Assembly (NCBI RefSeq): GCF_001293645.1
Contig: NZ_LBMD01000025.1
Coordinates: forward strand, 1 to 64,000
Origin: Bacillus sp. CHD6a
GTDB lineage: Bacteria > Bacillota > Bacilli > Bacillales > Bacillaceae_I
DNA length: 64,000 nucleotides
Direction: 5' to 3'
Every line of letters starts with the position of its first letter. The first letter of the stretch is position 1. A model generated the notes under the pieces. The model worked only from the letters and a program-made list of their open reading frames with translations. It was not told the DNA's origin and ran no database searches. Both the position numbers and the translations under genes were made by a program. Below are positions 7,847 to 16,553 of the stretch, piece by piece.

Positions 7847-8894
7847 GTGTCAACACCGGTTGCTTTTTGGATAACCCATCCCCGGTAGCACCCATTCCCT
7901 TATCATAGATATTGCGAATAATTTCCTCTGTGGAAATCTCTTGGATGGTGAGGTCTGTGATGGCAAATTGACCCACAACCCTTCCAATGAGTTCGGAAAT
8001 TTCCTCTTCTTCTTTAGACACCACCGCGCTCCAAATTGTTTCTTTCCCCTCATTTTTCCAATGAACGTCGAGATCAGGAGTCAACGGCATCAGTTGTTCT
8101 TCTGTCACATTCTGAGCAAACTGGAATCGAATTTGCTTTCCTTCTCCCCAGTTGTTACGTAGCTTTTGTAGGGAACCATCATAGATGATTTTCCCTTCGT
8201 CTAACATAACGACTCTTTCGCAGAGTGCTTCGATGTCTGCCATGTCATGGGTGGTTAATAGAATAGTTGTTTTATATTTTTCGTTTATTTCTTTTAAAAA
8301 CTGACGGATCTTAAGCTTTACAAGAACATCCAATCCTATTGTAGGTTCATCCAGGAAAAGCAATGGCGGATTGTGAATGAGTGCTGCTGCCAGTTCACAT
8401 CGCATGCGCTGCCCTAGTGACAACTTTCTTACCGGCTTATCAAGGAGGTGACCTATATCAAGCGTCTTAATGACATGGTCCATATGCTCGTTATAATCCT
8501 CGTCTGAAACTTTATATACTTTTTTCAGAAGACGGAAAGACTCTTGTACCGCGATGTCCCACCAAAGCTGGGAACGTTGGCCGAATACCACTCCAATGGA
8601 GCGGACAAACTCTTCCCTTTCTTTATGCGGGTTCATGCCATTTACACGCACTGTCCCGGATGTCGGGGTGAGAATGCCGGTCAGCATTTTAATGGTGGTG
8701 GACTTTCCTGCACCATTTTCCCCGATATATCCTACCATCTCCCCTTGCTTAATGGTAAAAGACACATCGTTGACGGCTGGCACTATTTTATAATTTCTCG
8801 TAAAAAGGTCGCGGAACGCTCCCTTCAAACCAGAACGACTAGAATATGCTTTAAACTCTTTGCGGAGTGAATCTACTTCTATGACGTTATGCAT
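7839..8894 (-). CDS. ABC transporter ATP-binding protein
   Basis: A 351-residue ATPase and the first gene of the exporter operon. It has Walker A GENGAGKST near residue 58, a Q-loop region, the signature LSLGQRMR, Walker B LLFLDEPT and the switch His in TTHDM. A C-terminal extension of about 90 residues resembles that of NatA/drug-resistance type ATPases and ends in QPVLTHG. The ATP-binding part is cytosolic and docks with the two downstream permeases. No regulator gene is adjacent. Confidence 0.92.
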   Translation of the reverse strand: MHNVIEVDSLRKEFKAYSSRSGLKGAFRDLFTRNYKIVPAVNDVSFTIKQGEMVGYIGENGAGKSTTIKMLTGILTPTSGTVRVNGMNPHKEREEFVRSIGVVFGQRSQLWWDIAVQESFRLLKKVYKVSDEDYNEHMDHVIKTLDIGHLLDKPVRKLSLGQRMRCELAAALIHNPPLLFLDEPTIGLDVLVKLKIRQFLKEINEKYKTTILLTTHDMADIEALCERVVMLDEGKIIYDGSLQKLRNNWGEGKQIRFQFAQNVTEEQLMPLTPDLDVHWKNEGKETIWSAVVSKEEEEISELIGRVVGQFAITDLTIQEISTEEIIRNIYDKGMGATGDGLSKKQPVLTHG

Positions 8895-9168
8895 CTAAGT
8901 TACTTCCTTTCTATTAATGTGCTTGTTTGAAAAAAAGCTCATAGAGACTAGTGTATTACAAGTAAGGGGGAACACTCAAACGGGAAGCTTTGGGAATTGC
9001 TTGATTGCTTATTTGGGGTGTAATAAAAATTTGATTGAGTTGTAACTAGGAAGATAGTAATTTTACGATAACAAGATCAACTGCTCCCTTCTTCTTTTGG
9101 CATCGTTCCCGCTCTATGGTAAAAGAGAGGGGGTTTCAATGATGCCCGGAAAGAGTGAAAAAGCAGTG
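8895..9168. other. Intergenic DNA left of the repeat array
   Basis: No gene is seen. It contains a 29-bp sequence (9087-9115) that recurs with two mismatches on the other side of the tandem array (9620-9648), and a G-rich stretch just before the first repeat unit. Confidence 0.5.
9087..9115. repeat. Left flanking direct repeat of the 52-bp array
   Basis: The sequence starts CCTTCTTCTTTTGGC and ends CGCTCT. It is repeated at 9620-9648 in the same orientation with two substitutions. A more degraded relative occurs near 9670-9700. The pair brackets the tandem array. Confidence 0.75.
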
Positions 9169-9600
9169 GAGCCGGCTTCATTGGAGGTGTATGACGACCG
9201 GTGAAGGAGAAAAAACAGAAGAGCCGGCGTCATTGGAGGTGTATGACGACCGGTGAAGGGCAAAATGCTGTGGAGCCGGCTTCATTGGAGGTGTATGACG
9301 ACCGGTGAAGGGCAAAAAACTGTGGAGCCGGCGTCATTGGAGATGTATGACGACCGGTGAACGGCAAAAAGCTGAGGAGCCGGCGTCATTGGAGGTGTAT
9401 GACGACCGGTGAACGGCAAAAAATAGTGGAGCCGGCGTCATTGGAGATGTATGACGACCGGTGAACGGCAAAAAGCTGAGGAGCCGGCGTCATTGGAGGT
9501 GTATGACGACCGGTGAACGGCAAAAAGCTGAGGAGCCGGCGTCATTGGAGGTGTATGACGACCGGTGAACGGCAAAAAGCAGTGGAGCCGGCGTCATTGG
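9169..9600. repeat. Tandem array of 52-bp hairpin-forming units
   Basis: Eight complete units begin at 9169, 9221, 9273, 9325, 9377, 9429, 9481 and 9533, exactly 52 bp apart, with a ninth partial unit at 9585-9600. Each has inverted arms CCGGCGTCAT and ATGACG-A-CCGG around a 9-nt loop, then a variable A-rich linker. Units 1 and 3 carry CTTCAT instead of CGTCAT in the left arm. The unit length is not a multiple of three, so coding is unlikely. Repeats are contiguous without unique spacers, so it is not CRISPR. Confidence 0.95.
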
Positions 9601-9619
9601 ATGACCGAATCGACTACTT

Positions 9620-9648
9620 CCTTCTTCTTTTGGCAACGTTCCCACTCT
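9620..9648. repeat. Right flanking direct repeat of the 52-bp array
   Basis: This matches 9087-9115 at 27 of 29 positions (CATCG versus CAACG, and CCCGCTCT versus CCCACTCT). It starts 20 bp after the last partial repeat unit. Confidence 0.75.
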
Positions 9649-9801
9649 GCGATGTCAAAACCAACCGCTTTCTTCCTTTTCTGACATTGTTTCCGCTCTT
9701 CCCTGACTCCACCAGCCATTCTCCGTTACATCCCCACCACATTCATGATAAAATAACATATCATTTGATTTACCTTAATCAAGAGGAGGACTCGATCCAT
9801 C

Positions 9802-11097
9802 ATGAACTTTTCTAAATCACAACAAATACACGAAGAAGCCTTGCAACATATCGTTGGCGGTGTAAATAGCCCGTCACGTTCTTATAAAGCCGTTGGTGGC
9901 GGCGCACCAGTAGTAATGGAACGTGCGGAAGGAGCTTACTTTTGGGATGTCGACGGAAATAAATACATCGACTACCTGGCAGCATACGGCCCAATTATCA
10001 CCGGTCATGCCCATCCTCACATAACCGAAGCCATTACAAAAGCAGCACAAACCGGAATTCTATACGGAACACCTACTCCCCATGAGGTGAAATTCGCAAA
10101 AATGCTGAAAGAAGCGATGCCTGGAATGGACAAGGTACGTTTCGTCAACTCCGGGACAGAAGCGGTAATGACAACAATTCGTGTGGCACGTGCTTACACC
10201 GGTCGCGACAAAATCATCAAGTTTGCTGGCTGCTATCACGGTCACTCTGACCTTGTTCTTGTTGCAGCAGGATCTGGTCCGGCAACACTTGGCACACCAG
10301 ATTCCGCTGGAGTACCTAAGAGTATTGCCAATGAAGTAATCACGGTTCCTTTTAATGATATCGAACCGTTCCGTGAAGCGATGGAAAAATGGGGTGACCA
10401 GATTGCAGGTGTCCTTGTGGAGCCAATCGTTGGTAACTTCGGCATCGTTGAACCAAAACCCGGCTTCCTCCAAGCTGTGAACGATATCAGTCATGAAGCT
10501 GGCGCATTGGTAATTTACGATGAGGTAATAACAGCATTCCGCTTTATGTACGGAGGAGCACAAGATATGCTTGGTATCACACCAGATCTCACAGCGCTTG
10601 GGAAGATCATAGGTGGCGGTCTACCAATCGGAGCGTATGGGGGCCGTGCTGAGATTATGGAAAAGGTAGCGCCACTAGGCCCTGCTTATCAGGCAGGAAC
10701 CATGGCAGGTAATCCCGCGTCCATCTTATCAGGAATTGCTTGCTTGGAAGTACTTCAAAAAGAAGGAGTCTATGATCACCTCGATTATATCGGCGGATTG
10801 CTAGAAGAAGGTATTCTCGAACGAGCAGAAAAGTACGGTATTACCATTACCATTAACCGCCTTAAAGGAGCACTGACCATCTACTTTACAGATGAAAAAG
10901 TAGTTAACTATGAACAGGCGGAAAATACCGACGGTGAACAGTTTGCAAAATTCTTCAAACTCATGCTGAATCAAGGAATTAATCTAGCCCCTTCCAAATA
11001 CGAAGCATGGTTTGTAACAACCGAGCATACCGAAGAAGATGTAAGAGTAACACTAGATGCAGTAGAGCATGCATTCAAAGAATTAGCAACTGCATAA
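9802..11097 (+). CDS. gsaB: Glutamate-1-semialdehyde 2,1-aminomutase (GsaB/HemL)
   Basis: A 431-residue class-III PLP aminotransferase that converts glutamate-1-semialdehyde to 5-aminolevulinate in C5 haem biosynthesis. Hallmarks are the N-terminal [36 protein letters not shown] and the PLP lysine in [11 protein letters not shown] (Lys268). The standalone location, outside the hemAXCDBL operon and beside the ygaE/ygaF genes, matches gsaB, the second aminomutase of B. subtilis. An AGAGGAGGA SD lies 12 nt from the ATG, slightly long. A terminator follows directly. Confidence 0.93.
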   Translation: MNFSKSQQIHEEALQHIVGGVNSPSRSYKAVGGGAPVVMERAEGAYFWDVDGNKYIDYLAAYGPIITGHAHPHITEAITKAAQTGILYGTPTPHEVKFAKMLKEAMPGMDKVRFVNSGTEAVMTTIRVARAYTGRDKIIKFAGCYHGHSDLVLVAAGSGPATLGTPDSAGVPKSIANEVITVPFNDIEPFREAMEKWGDQIAGVLVEPIVGNFGIVEPKPGFLQAVNDISHEAGALVIYDEVITAFRFMYGGAQDMLGITPDLTALGKIIGGGLPIGAYGGRAEIMEKVAPLGPAYQAGTMAGNPASILSGIACLEVLQKEGVYDHLDYIGGLLEEGILERAEKYGITITINRLKGALTIYFTDEKVVNYEQAENTDGEQFAKFFKLMLNQGINLAPSKYEAWFVTTEHTEEDVRVTLDAVEHAFKELATA

Positions 11098-11106
11098 ATA
11101 TGCAAA

Positions 11107-11136
11107 ACAGCGTGTACATTAACACGCTGTCTTTTT
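11107..11136 (+). terminator. Terminator of gsaB
   Basis: ACAGCGTGT / ACACGCTGT form a 9-bp stem with a 6-nt loop, followed by CTTTTTC, 10 bp after the stop. Confidence 0.9.
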
Positions 11137-11250
11137 CTACATCAAACCTTGAAAACGCTTACAAATAAGCACTTTTATTACCCTCCCACTTGTATGACCT
11201 CTTCATTTTTTTGCATAAAAAATTGATTTTTATTGTTTGAAATGTTAGTA

Positions 11251-11449
11251 TATAATTTAAAGTCTGAAAATTCCCTTTTTTGTTTTTCCTCACTTTTTAC
11301 CTATTTATAAGAAAACCGCCGAGCTTACCTCACGCAGAACGAATAGGCACTACTAACTGCATAGGTTTTTCTTATCAAACTATCAAACCACAGGAGGTGA
11401 ATGGCTAGTTAGGGTCCCCACGTTTATCCCTAGTTAACAGCCAATCCAT
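11251..11449 (+). promoter_or_regulatory. Structured leader of the glutamate synthase gene
   Basis: A TATAAT (11251-11256) with only a weak -35 suggests an activator-dependent promoter. The leader has an 11-bp stem (11307-11317 with 11364-11375), then a perfect SD AGGAGGTGA (11392-11400) touching a three-codon frame ATG-GCT-AGT-TAG. Next is a hairpin at 11403-11442 (GGCT-A-GTTA pairs with TAACAGCC, then GGG with CCC), then 7 nt and the real ATG at 11450. No SD lies next to that ATG. Confidence 0.6.
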
Positions 11450-14400
11450 ATGAAAAACTGGAGTCCAAGTTCATTTAAAGATTTTCACAACGCAGAACAT
11501 GATGCATGTGGTATTGTATCCGCTATTGAAAAGAAAAAAATCCCAACAAAGAAAAATATTGATGATTGTATAGATGCTCTTGTCAAAATGAACCACCGTG
11601 CAGGTTTTATTAATGGTGAAGGAGACGGTGTCGGTATTCATATCGATATCCCACGAGTACTATGGAAAGAAAAACTTGAGAAAGCCAACCAAGACACTTC
11701 GCTTGTAGAGCGCGAAGATTTCGTAGTCGGTCACTTCTTCATTAATCACCACGTAAATGTAGACCAAGTAAAAAGCGAGATTACGAGCATTCTAGAAAAA
11801 GAATCTCTTAAACTAGTTTTTTCTTCTGATACTGTTACATCTTCTGAAGCATTAGGACCGATTGCGATCATCCAAGACCCAGTGTTTTGGCAGATTGCCT
11901 TGGTTTCTGAAAAAGAAGAGTGCACGCAAGCGCAATTATTTCAAGCTGCCATTGAGATCGAAAAAAATGATGACGTCCATGTTGCATCCTTATCCAACTA
12001 TCATGCTGTCTATAAAGTGATGGGTGCCGGAGATATCTTGCCAAAATTCTATCATGACCTTGCAAGCCCGCTTGTAGCGTCCACGATGACACTTGGTCAT
12101 AACCGCTATTCTACTAATACACTTTCAAACTTTTTTCGTGTGCAACCATTTAGCGTCCTAGGACATAACGGTGAGATCAATACAATTGCTAAGCTTCGTG
12201 ACGAGGCAACAATGATTGGCGTACCGCTAACAAATGGAGGAAGTGATTCTCAGGACTTAAACAGAACAATTGATACATTGATTTCTCGAGATGGCTTCAC
12301 CCTATTTGAGGCACTTGATATTGTATTCCCTCCAATAATCAATGAAATCAAAAGCTATCCTGCTCATTTACAAGATCTATACACATACGTACGTGAAACA
12401 TGGGGGCATTTCTCCCAAGGACCTGCCGGCATCATCTCTCGTAATAAAGACGAAGCTGTATTCAGTCTAGATGCTCTCGGACTTCGTCCACTTTGGATGT
12501 TAGAAACGGAAACATCGTTTTATTTTTCATCTGAGCCAGGTATTATTCCTACAACAGAATACATGTCAGAGCCAAAGCCATTCTCCCCAGGTGAAAAAGT
12601 TGGGATGAAGTGGGTTGGCGATACAATTAAAGTATTCGACTACCATGCTTATCAAGAAGAAGTTTATCAACGTATGAACAAGAAGTTTGCAGTGGAAGGC
12701 TTCGCTGAGCGTCTTCAGGCTCCGAAACTTGAACACTACGTTTCTACTGCCCCACTTGCAAAAGTGCATAACGGACATTATGCAGCTTTTGGTTGGGACC
12801 GTGAGCATATTCAGTTGATTGAACAGATGGCAGAAAAAGGGGCAGAACCGATCCGTTCCCTTGGTCATGACGTGCCGCTTGCTGCTATGAATCCTGGCCG
12901 CAACAATATTGCTGATTTTATAAAAGAAAGCGTTGCAGTCGTAACAAATCCGGCCATTGACCGTGACCGTGAGACAGAACATTTTTCTACCAGAACGGTT
13001 CTAGGTGCTCGTCCTGCTCTACAAAAAGAAGACGATGTACCAAACGGCTACACAATGGAGCTTCTTACTCCCCTATTGATAGAAGGCCAGGTAGGCATGG
13101 ATTGCGCCTCAGAGTTAGGGCAGCCTTCTTACGACCAAGTGGTAAACAAGTTCCAAACACAAGGCTTAACGTATTACGTAAATGCTACCTGTAGTTCGGA
13201 TGAAGATATTACCTCTGCTTTAGACCGTTTAAAAGCGGAGGCAGTGGCTGCAGTAAAAGACGGCAAAACATTATTGATTATTGATGATGCCCAAGCACAT
13301 AAGGATGGACAGCTTTGGTTGGATCCGCATCTTGTGACGGCAGCGATTAATGAAGAGTTAGTTCAACATCAATATCGCCGCAAATGCGCATTAATGCTGC
13401 GTTCCGGTGCCATTCGCTCCCTGCATGATGTCATGGTTGCTATTGGACTTGGTGCAAATGCTATCAGTCCGTACCTACTATTCGGTACAGTGAGTGATGA
13501 GACAACTAAGCCTGTTGTGAACCTTTTCGGGGCATTGACAAAAGGTATGGAAAAAGTTATTTCCACAATTGGTATCCATGAATTAAGAGGATACGGTCGC
13601 TTATTCTCAGCAATCGGCCTGCATCAAGAAGTGGAGAATGCGCTTTGCATCGTCAATTTCTTAGGTTCCGACAAACTGGGCTTTAATTTTACAAAATTAA
13701 AAGAGGATGCTGCAGAGCGTGCAGTGGACTTTGAAGATGAAAAAGCTCGTCCAGGCAAATCGTTCCACCTCTTCCCTCGTATCTGGAAAGCAATCGGGGA
13801 CGTGGCAAAGAACGGAACATACGATGACTATCGTGAAAAACTCGATGAACAAGAAACGAAAAATCCGATTACCATCCGTCATTTAACTGACTTGAGGGTG
13901 GCCGGCAAACAACCTGCAAAAGAAAAAGTGAATATTGGGGTAGGCGCGCACGATTTACCATTCGTCATTGCATCCATGTCTTTTGGTTCTCAAAACGAAA
14001 TAGCATTTAGAGCATATGCCGAAGCAGCAGATAAACTGAACATGGTCAGCCTGAATGGTGAGGGTGGCGAAATCAAAGATATGCTTGGAAAATATCCAAA
14101 AACCCGCGGACAGCAAGTGGCATCCGGACGTTTTGGAGTAAACGCTGAGCTACTTAACAGCTCCAATCTATTAGAAATCAAGATTGGTCAAGGAGCAAAG
14201 CCTGGTGAAGGCGGACACTTACCAGGTTCAAAAGTAACAGCTAAAATCGCCGAAGCACGTAACGCAACGATTGGATCGGATTTAATCTCTCCATCCAATA
14301 ACCATGACATTTACTCTATCGAAGACTTGGCTCAGATGATTGCCGAGCTGAAAACAGCCAACGATCAGGCGAAAGTTGCCGTGAAAGTACCGGTTGTTCC

Positions 14401-15919
14401 TAATATCGGTACAATTGCAGTCGGAATCGCAAAAGCTGGCGCCGACATCATTACCATCAGTGGTTTTGACGGCGGTACAGGGGCTGCAAGAATCCATGCC
14501 CTTCAATATGTAGGTTTACCAGTTGAAATCGGTGTAAAAGCTGCGCATAACGCGTTAATTGAATCCGGACTCCGAAACAAAGTGGAAATCTGGGCGGACG
14601 GCGGTATCAAGAGTGCACTAGACTGCATGAAGGTTATGCTATTAGGCGCCAACCGTATTGGTTTTGGAACTCTCTCCATGATCGCCATCGGTTGTACAAC
14701 ATGCCGTGGCTGTCACTTGGATACTTGTCACGTTGGAATTGCAACGCAAATCGAATCCGAAGCACAAGCAAAAGATCACGGTCTTCGTCGTTTTGTTCCC
14801 AGACAATCAGATCTTGCCGTACAAGGCTTAATGAACCTGTTTAGCGCTTTTGGTGACGAGCTAAAAGCACTTACTGCTTCCTTAGGTTTTGATAACCTAC
14901 AAGAAATTGTTGGCCGCTCTGATCTTCTTGAGCAAACGCGCGGCTTGGAATCGCTGGACCTTTCCAACTTGCTTCATACATTAGATGTACCGCAGCTTGC
15001 ACAAAAAGAAGTAGCGGCAAGTATGGAAAAAGAAAAACTTCTTGTAGCAGCTGGTGCGGAATATCTCGATTACCAAGAAAGCGACTTGCATGAATCTCGT
15101 CAATTTGATGCAGTAACAGCAGAACAACGCGTCCTTGGCAGCCGCGTTTCCTGCCACCGTGTACGCGGTCGCTTGGACGGCTCTTATCTGGAACTTCCTG
15201 AAGTAGAACTACGCTACAACAAAGGCTCCATCCCAGGTAACGGACTTGGTGCATACAACTCCACCGGTATCAACATCAAGGTTGAGGGTGGCGCACAAGA
15301 TGGCATAGGTAAAACGGCATTCGGTGGTAGCATCTTCGTCTTCAAATATAAAGGAAAAGACGGCAAGTTCTACAACGGTTCCGTTGGAAAAGGTTTTGGT
15401 TACGGCGCACAAAAAGGAGCGCTTGTTGTGCAAGGAAACGCCGACGCCCGTGCAGGTATCCGTCTTTCCGGAGCAGACATGATCATCGGCGGGAAAGTTA
15501 CCACTCCTATCCCAGCTATTGAACATGGAAACCTTGGCGTCAATGCCAATATTAAAGGCTTTGCATTTGAGTACATGACAAACGGCCGCGGCCTTGTCCT
15601 TGGTGACCCTGGTCCATGGATCTGCGCAGGTATGACAGGTGGTACTGTTTACCTTCGTCACCAGCCGGAAATGGGCTTAACAAAAGAAGCACTTCAACGC
15701 CGTATCGCAAAAGGTGCTAAAGTGAATATCGAACCACTGAATGCATCTGGCCTGAAGGATGTTGTAGAGTTACTATCCATCTATCATCAATCATTGCTAG
15801 ATCAGCACCAACTCGAAGAAGCCGCAGAAATCAAGCAAATGATAGATAACCCGGCAGACTTCTTCCTGCAAGTAAACCCTGTCAAAGAACAGGCAGACCC
15901 AGCAGTATCTACAGAATGA
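11450..15919 (+). CDS. Glutamate synthase large subunit (GltA/GltB type)
   Basis: A 1489-residue ferredoxin/NADPH-type glutamate synthase alpha chain that forms glutamate from glutamine and 2-oxoglutarate. In order it has: a class-II glutamine amidotransferase domain whose nucleophile is the Cys of HDACGI (residue 20, after a short propeptide); a central domain; an FMN/2-oxoglutarate synthase barrel with GEGGE, PGEGGHLPG and DGGTGAAR motifs; a Cys cluster CTTCRGCHLDTC for the 3Fe-4S centre; and a GXGXG beta-helix domain. No small-subunit gene is adjacent. The start is fixed by the upstream in-frame TAA at 11435 and by the family N-terminus, yet it lacks an adjacent SD. It resembles a second GOGAT type in B. 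cereus-like species rather than B. subtilis GltA. Confidence 0.92.
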   Translation: MKNWSPSSFKDFHNAEHDACGIVSAIEKKKIPTKKNIDDCIDALVKMNHRAGFINGEGDGVGIHIDIPRVLWKEKLEKANQDTSLVEREDFVVGHFFINHHVNVDQVKSEITSILEKESLKLVFSSDTVTSSEALGPIAIIQDPVFWQIALVSEKEECTQAQLFQAAIEIEKNDDVHVASLSNYHAVYKVMGAGDILPKFYHDLASPLVASTMTLGHNRYSTNTLSNFFRVQPFSVLGHNGEINTIAKLRDEATMIGVPLTNGGSDSQDLNRTIDTLISRDGFTLFEALDIVFPPIINEIKSYPAHLQDLYTYVRETWGHFSQGPAGIISRNKDEAVFSLDALGLRPLWMLETETSFYFSSEPGIIPTTEYMSEPKPFSPGEKVGMKWVGDTIKVFDYHAYQEEVYQRMNKKFAVEGFAERLQAPKLEHYVSTAPLAKVHNGHYAAFGWDREHIQLIEQMAEKGAEPIRSLGHDVPLAAMNPGRNNIADFIKESVAVVTNPAIDRDRETEHFSTRTVLGARPALQKEDDVPNGYTMELLTPLLIEGQVGMDCASELGQPSYDQVVNKFQTQGLTYYVNATCSSDEDITSALDRLKAEAVAAVKDGKTLLIIDDAQAHKDGQLWLDPHLVTAAINEELVQHQYRRKCALMLRSGAIRSLHDVMVAIGLGANAISPYLLFGTVSDETTKPVVNLFGALTKGMEKVISTIGIHELRGYGRLFSAIGLHQEVENALCIVNFLGSDKLGFNFTKLKEDAAERAVDFEDEKARPGKSFHLFPRIWKAIGDVAKNGTYDDYREKLDEQETKNPITIRHLTDLRVAGKQPAKEKVNIGVGAHDLPFVIASMSFGSQNEIAFRAYAEAADKLNMVSLNGEGGEIKDMLGKYPKTRGQQVASGRFGVNAELLNSSNLLEIKIGQGAKPGEGGHLPGSKVTAKIAEARNATIGSDLISPSNNHDIYSIEDLAQMIAELKTANDQAKVAVKVPVVPNIGTIAVGIAKAGADIITISGFDGGTGAARIHALQYVGLPVEIGVKAAHNALIESGLRNKVEIWADGGIKSALDCMKVMLLGANRIGFGTLSMIAIGCTTCRGCHLDTCHVGIATQIESEAQAKDHGLRRFVPRQSDLAVQGLMNLFSAFGDELKALTASLGFDNLQEIVGRSDLLEQTRGLESLDLSNLLHTLDVPQLAQKEVAASMEKEKLLVAAGAEYLDYQESDLHESRQFDAVTAEQRVLGSRVSCHRVRGRLDGSYLELPEVELRYNKGSIPGNGLGAYNSTGINIKVEGGAQDGIGKTAFGGSIFVFKYKGKDGKFYNGSVGKGFGYGAQKGALVVQGNADARAGIRLSGADMIIGGKVTTPIPAIEHGNLGVNANIKGFAFEYMTNGRGLVLGDPGPWICAGMTGGTVYLRHQPEMGLTKEALQRRIAKGAKVNIEPLNASGLKDVVELLSIYHQSLLDQHQLEEAAEIKQMIDNPADFFLQVNPVKEQADPAVSTE

Positions 15920-15935
15920 TGTATCTCTTTACTAC

Positions 15936-15963
15936 AACCCGCATAATTTTGCGGGTTTTTTTT
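15936..15963 (+). terminator. Terminator of the glutamate synthase gene
   Basis: AACCCGC / GCGGGTT is a 7-bp stem with an AT-rich 8-nt loop followed by an 8-T run, 16 bp after the stop. Confidence 0.9.
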
Positions 15964-15993
15964 AGAAAAAGATTAGTGAATTAAAGCATCCTT

Positions 15994-16343
15994 GTTGATT
16001 GAAGTGGAAGCCAAGACGCCCGGGGGAGGAATGGACTGGCGAGACCCCTCAATCAAAGAGGCCACTGAAAAAGTCTTGATTTTAGTATTTCACTAAACAC
16101 CGCTGTTGATTTCCGCAAATGGCTTCGCTTTCCTAGGGGCGCTAGGTGGAGCCTCCTCGGCTTCGCCTGCGGGGTCTCCACCTAGCGCTAGCTCCCTCAG
16201 GAGTCTTCGCCTTTTGCTCCAATCAACAGCTAGGAATCACTAAATACTTTACTTTATCAGTTATTCAGTGGCCTCCAGGCAAACGAGGAGGCTCACGGAC
16301 CGCCCGCAGCCAAGCGAAGCGCATGGAACGGAAATCAACAAAG
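15994..16343. repeat. Type 2 interspersed repeat split by a type 1 element
   Basis: The left half (from TTGTTGATTGAAGTGGAAG to GAGACCCC, about 15994-16049) and the right half (GAGGAGGCTC...GGAACGGAAATCAACAA, about 16285-16343) are the two ends of a palindromic repeat. Its outer ends TTGTTGATT and AATCAACAA are inverted. The 218-bp element at 16058-16275 is inserted in its centre. Confidence 0.7.
16058..16275. mobile_element. MITE-like inverted-repeat element, copy A
   Basis: A 218-bp element with terminal inverted repeats GAGGCCACTGAAAAA / TTATTCAGTGGCCTC (14 of 15 match). A second inner inverted pair, GCTGTTGATT / AATCAACAGC, flanks a GC-rich core. There is no ORF. The flanks CAATCAAA and CAGGCAAA may be a decayed target duplication (6 of 8). 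It sits inside a type 2 repeat. Confidence 0.8.
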
Positions 16344-16370
16344 TAAGAGAGAATAATAAAATTTGATAGT

Positions 16371-16399
16371 CCCGCAATCTTCCATTTGCGGGCTTTTTT
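16371..16399 (+). terminator. Second terminator beyond glutamate synthase and repeats
   Basis: CCCGCAA / TTGCGGG with an 8-nt loop and CTTTTTTC follows. It resembles the first terminator at 15936, so the repeat insertion may separate a former tandem terminator pair. Confidence 0.8.
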
Positions 16400-16414
16400 C
16401 TACCATATTTTTGC

Positions 16415-16443
16415 TTGCGCTACTTAAGGAAACCGTGTATAGT
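16415..16443 (+). promoter_or_regulatory. Predicted sigma-A promoter of ygaE
   Basis: TTGCGC (16415-16420), a 17-bp spacer and TATAGT (16438-16443) precede the ygaE start by about 110 bp. Confidence 0.5.
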
Positions 16444-16553
16444 ACAATATCGAATAACATGAATACCACACTTCCGACATATACTATTAAGTGTTTAACT
16501 TTCGAGATAATAGGCTATTTACATCGGAAAGACAAGAAAGGACTTATATTAAA

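Noticed and set aside
9169-9600. CRISPR array
   Set aside because: The units are contiguous 52-bp repeats with near-identical linkers; there are no unique spacers and no cas genes.
9513-9815. Plus-strand ORF running from the 52-bp array into the gsaB region
   Set aside because: It starts inside the tandem repeats, whose period is not a multiple of three, has no SD, and overlaps the gsaB start.
10060-10563. Long minus-strand ORF inside gsaB
   Set aside because: Antisense shadow of a well-supported aminomutase gene; no SD or family signal.
11401-11412. Mini-ORF Met-Ala-Ser as a definite leader peptide
   Set aside because: The SD-to-ATG spacing is only 3 nt, short for Bacillus; kept as a possibility inside the leader finding but not called as a gene.
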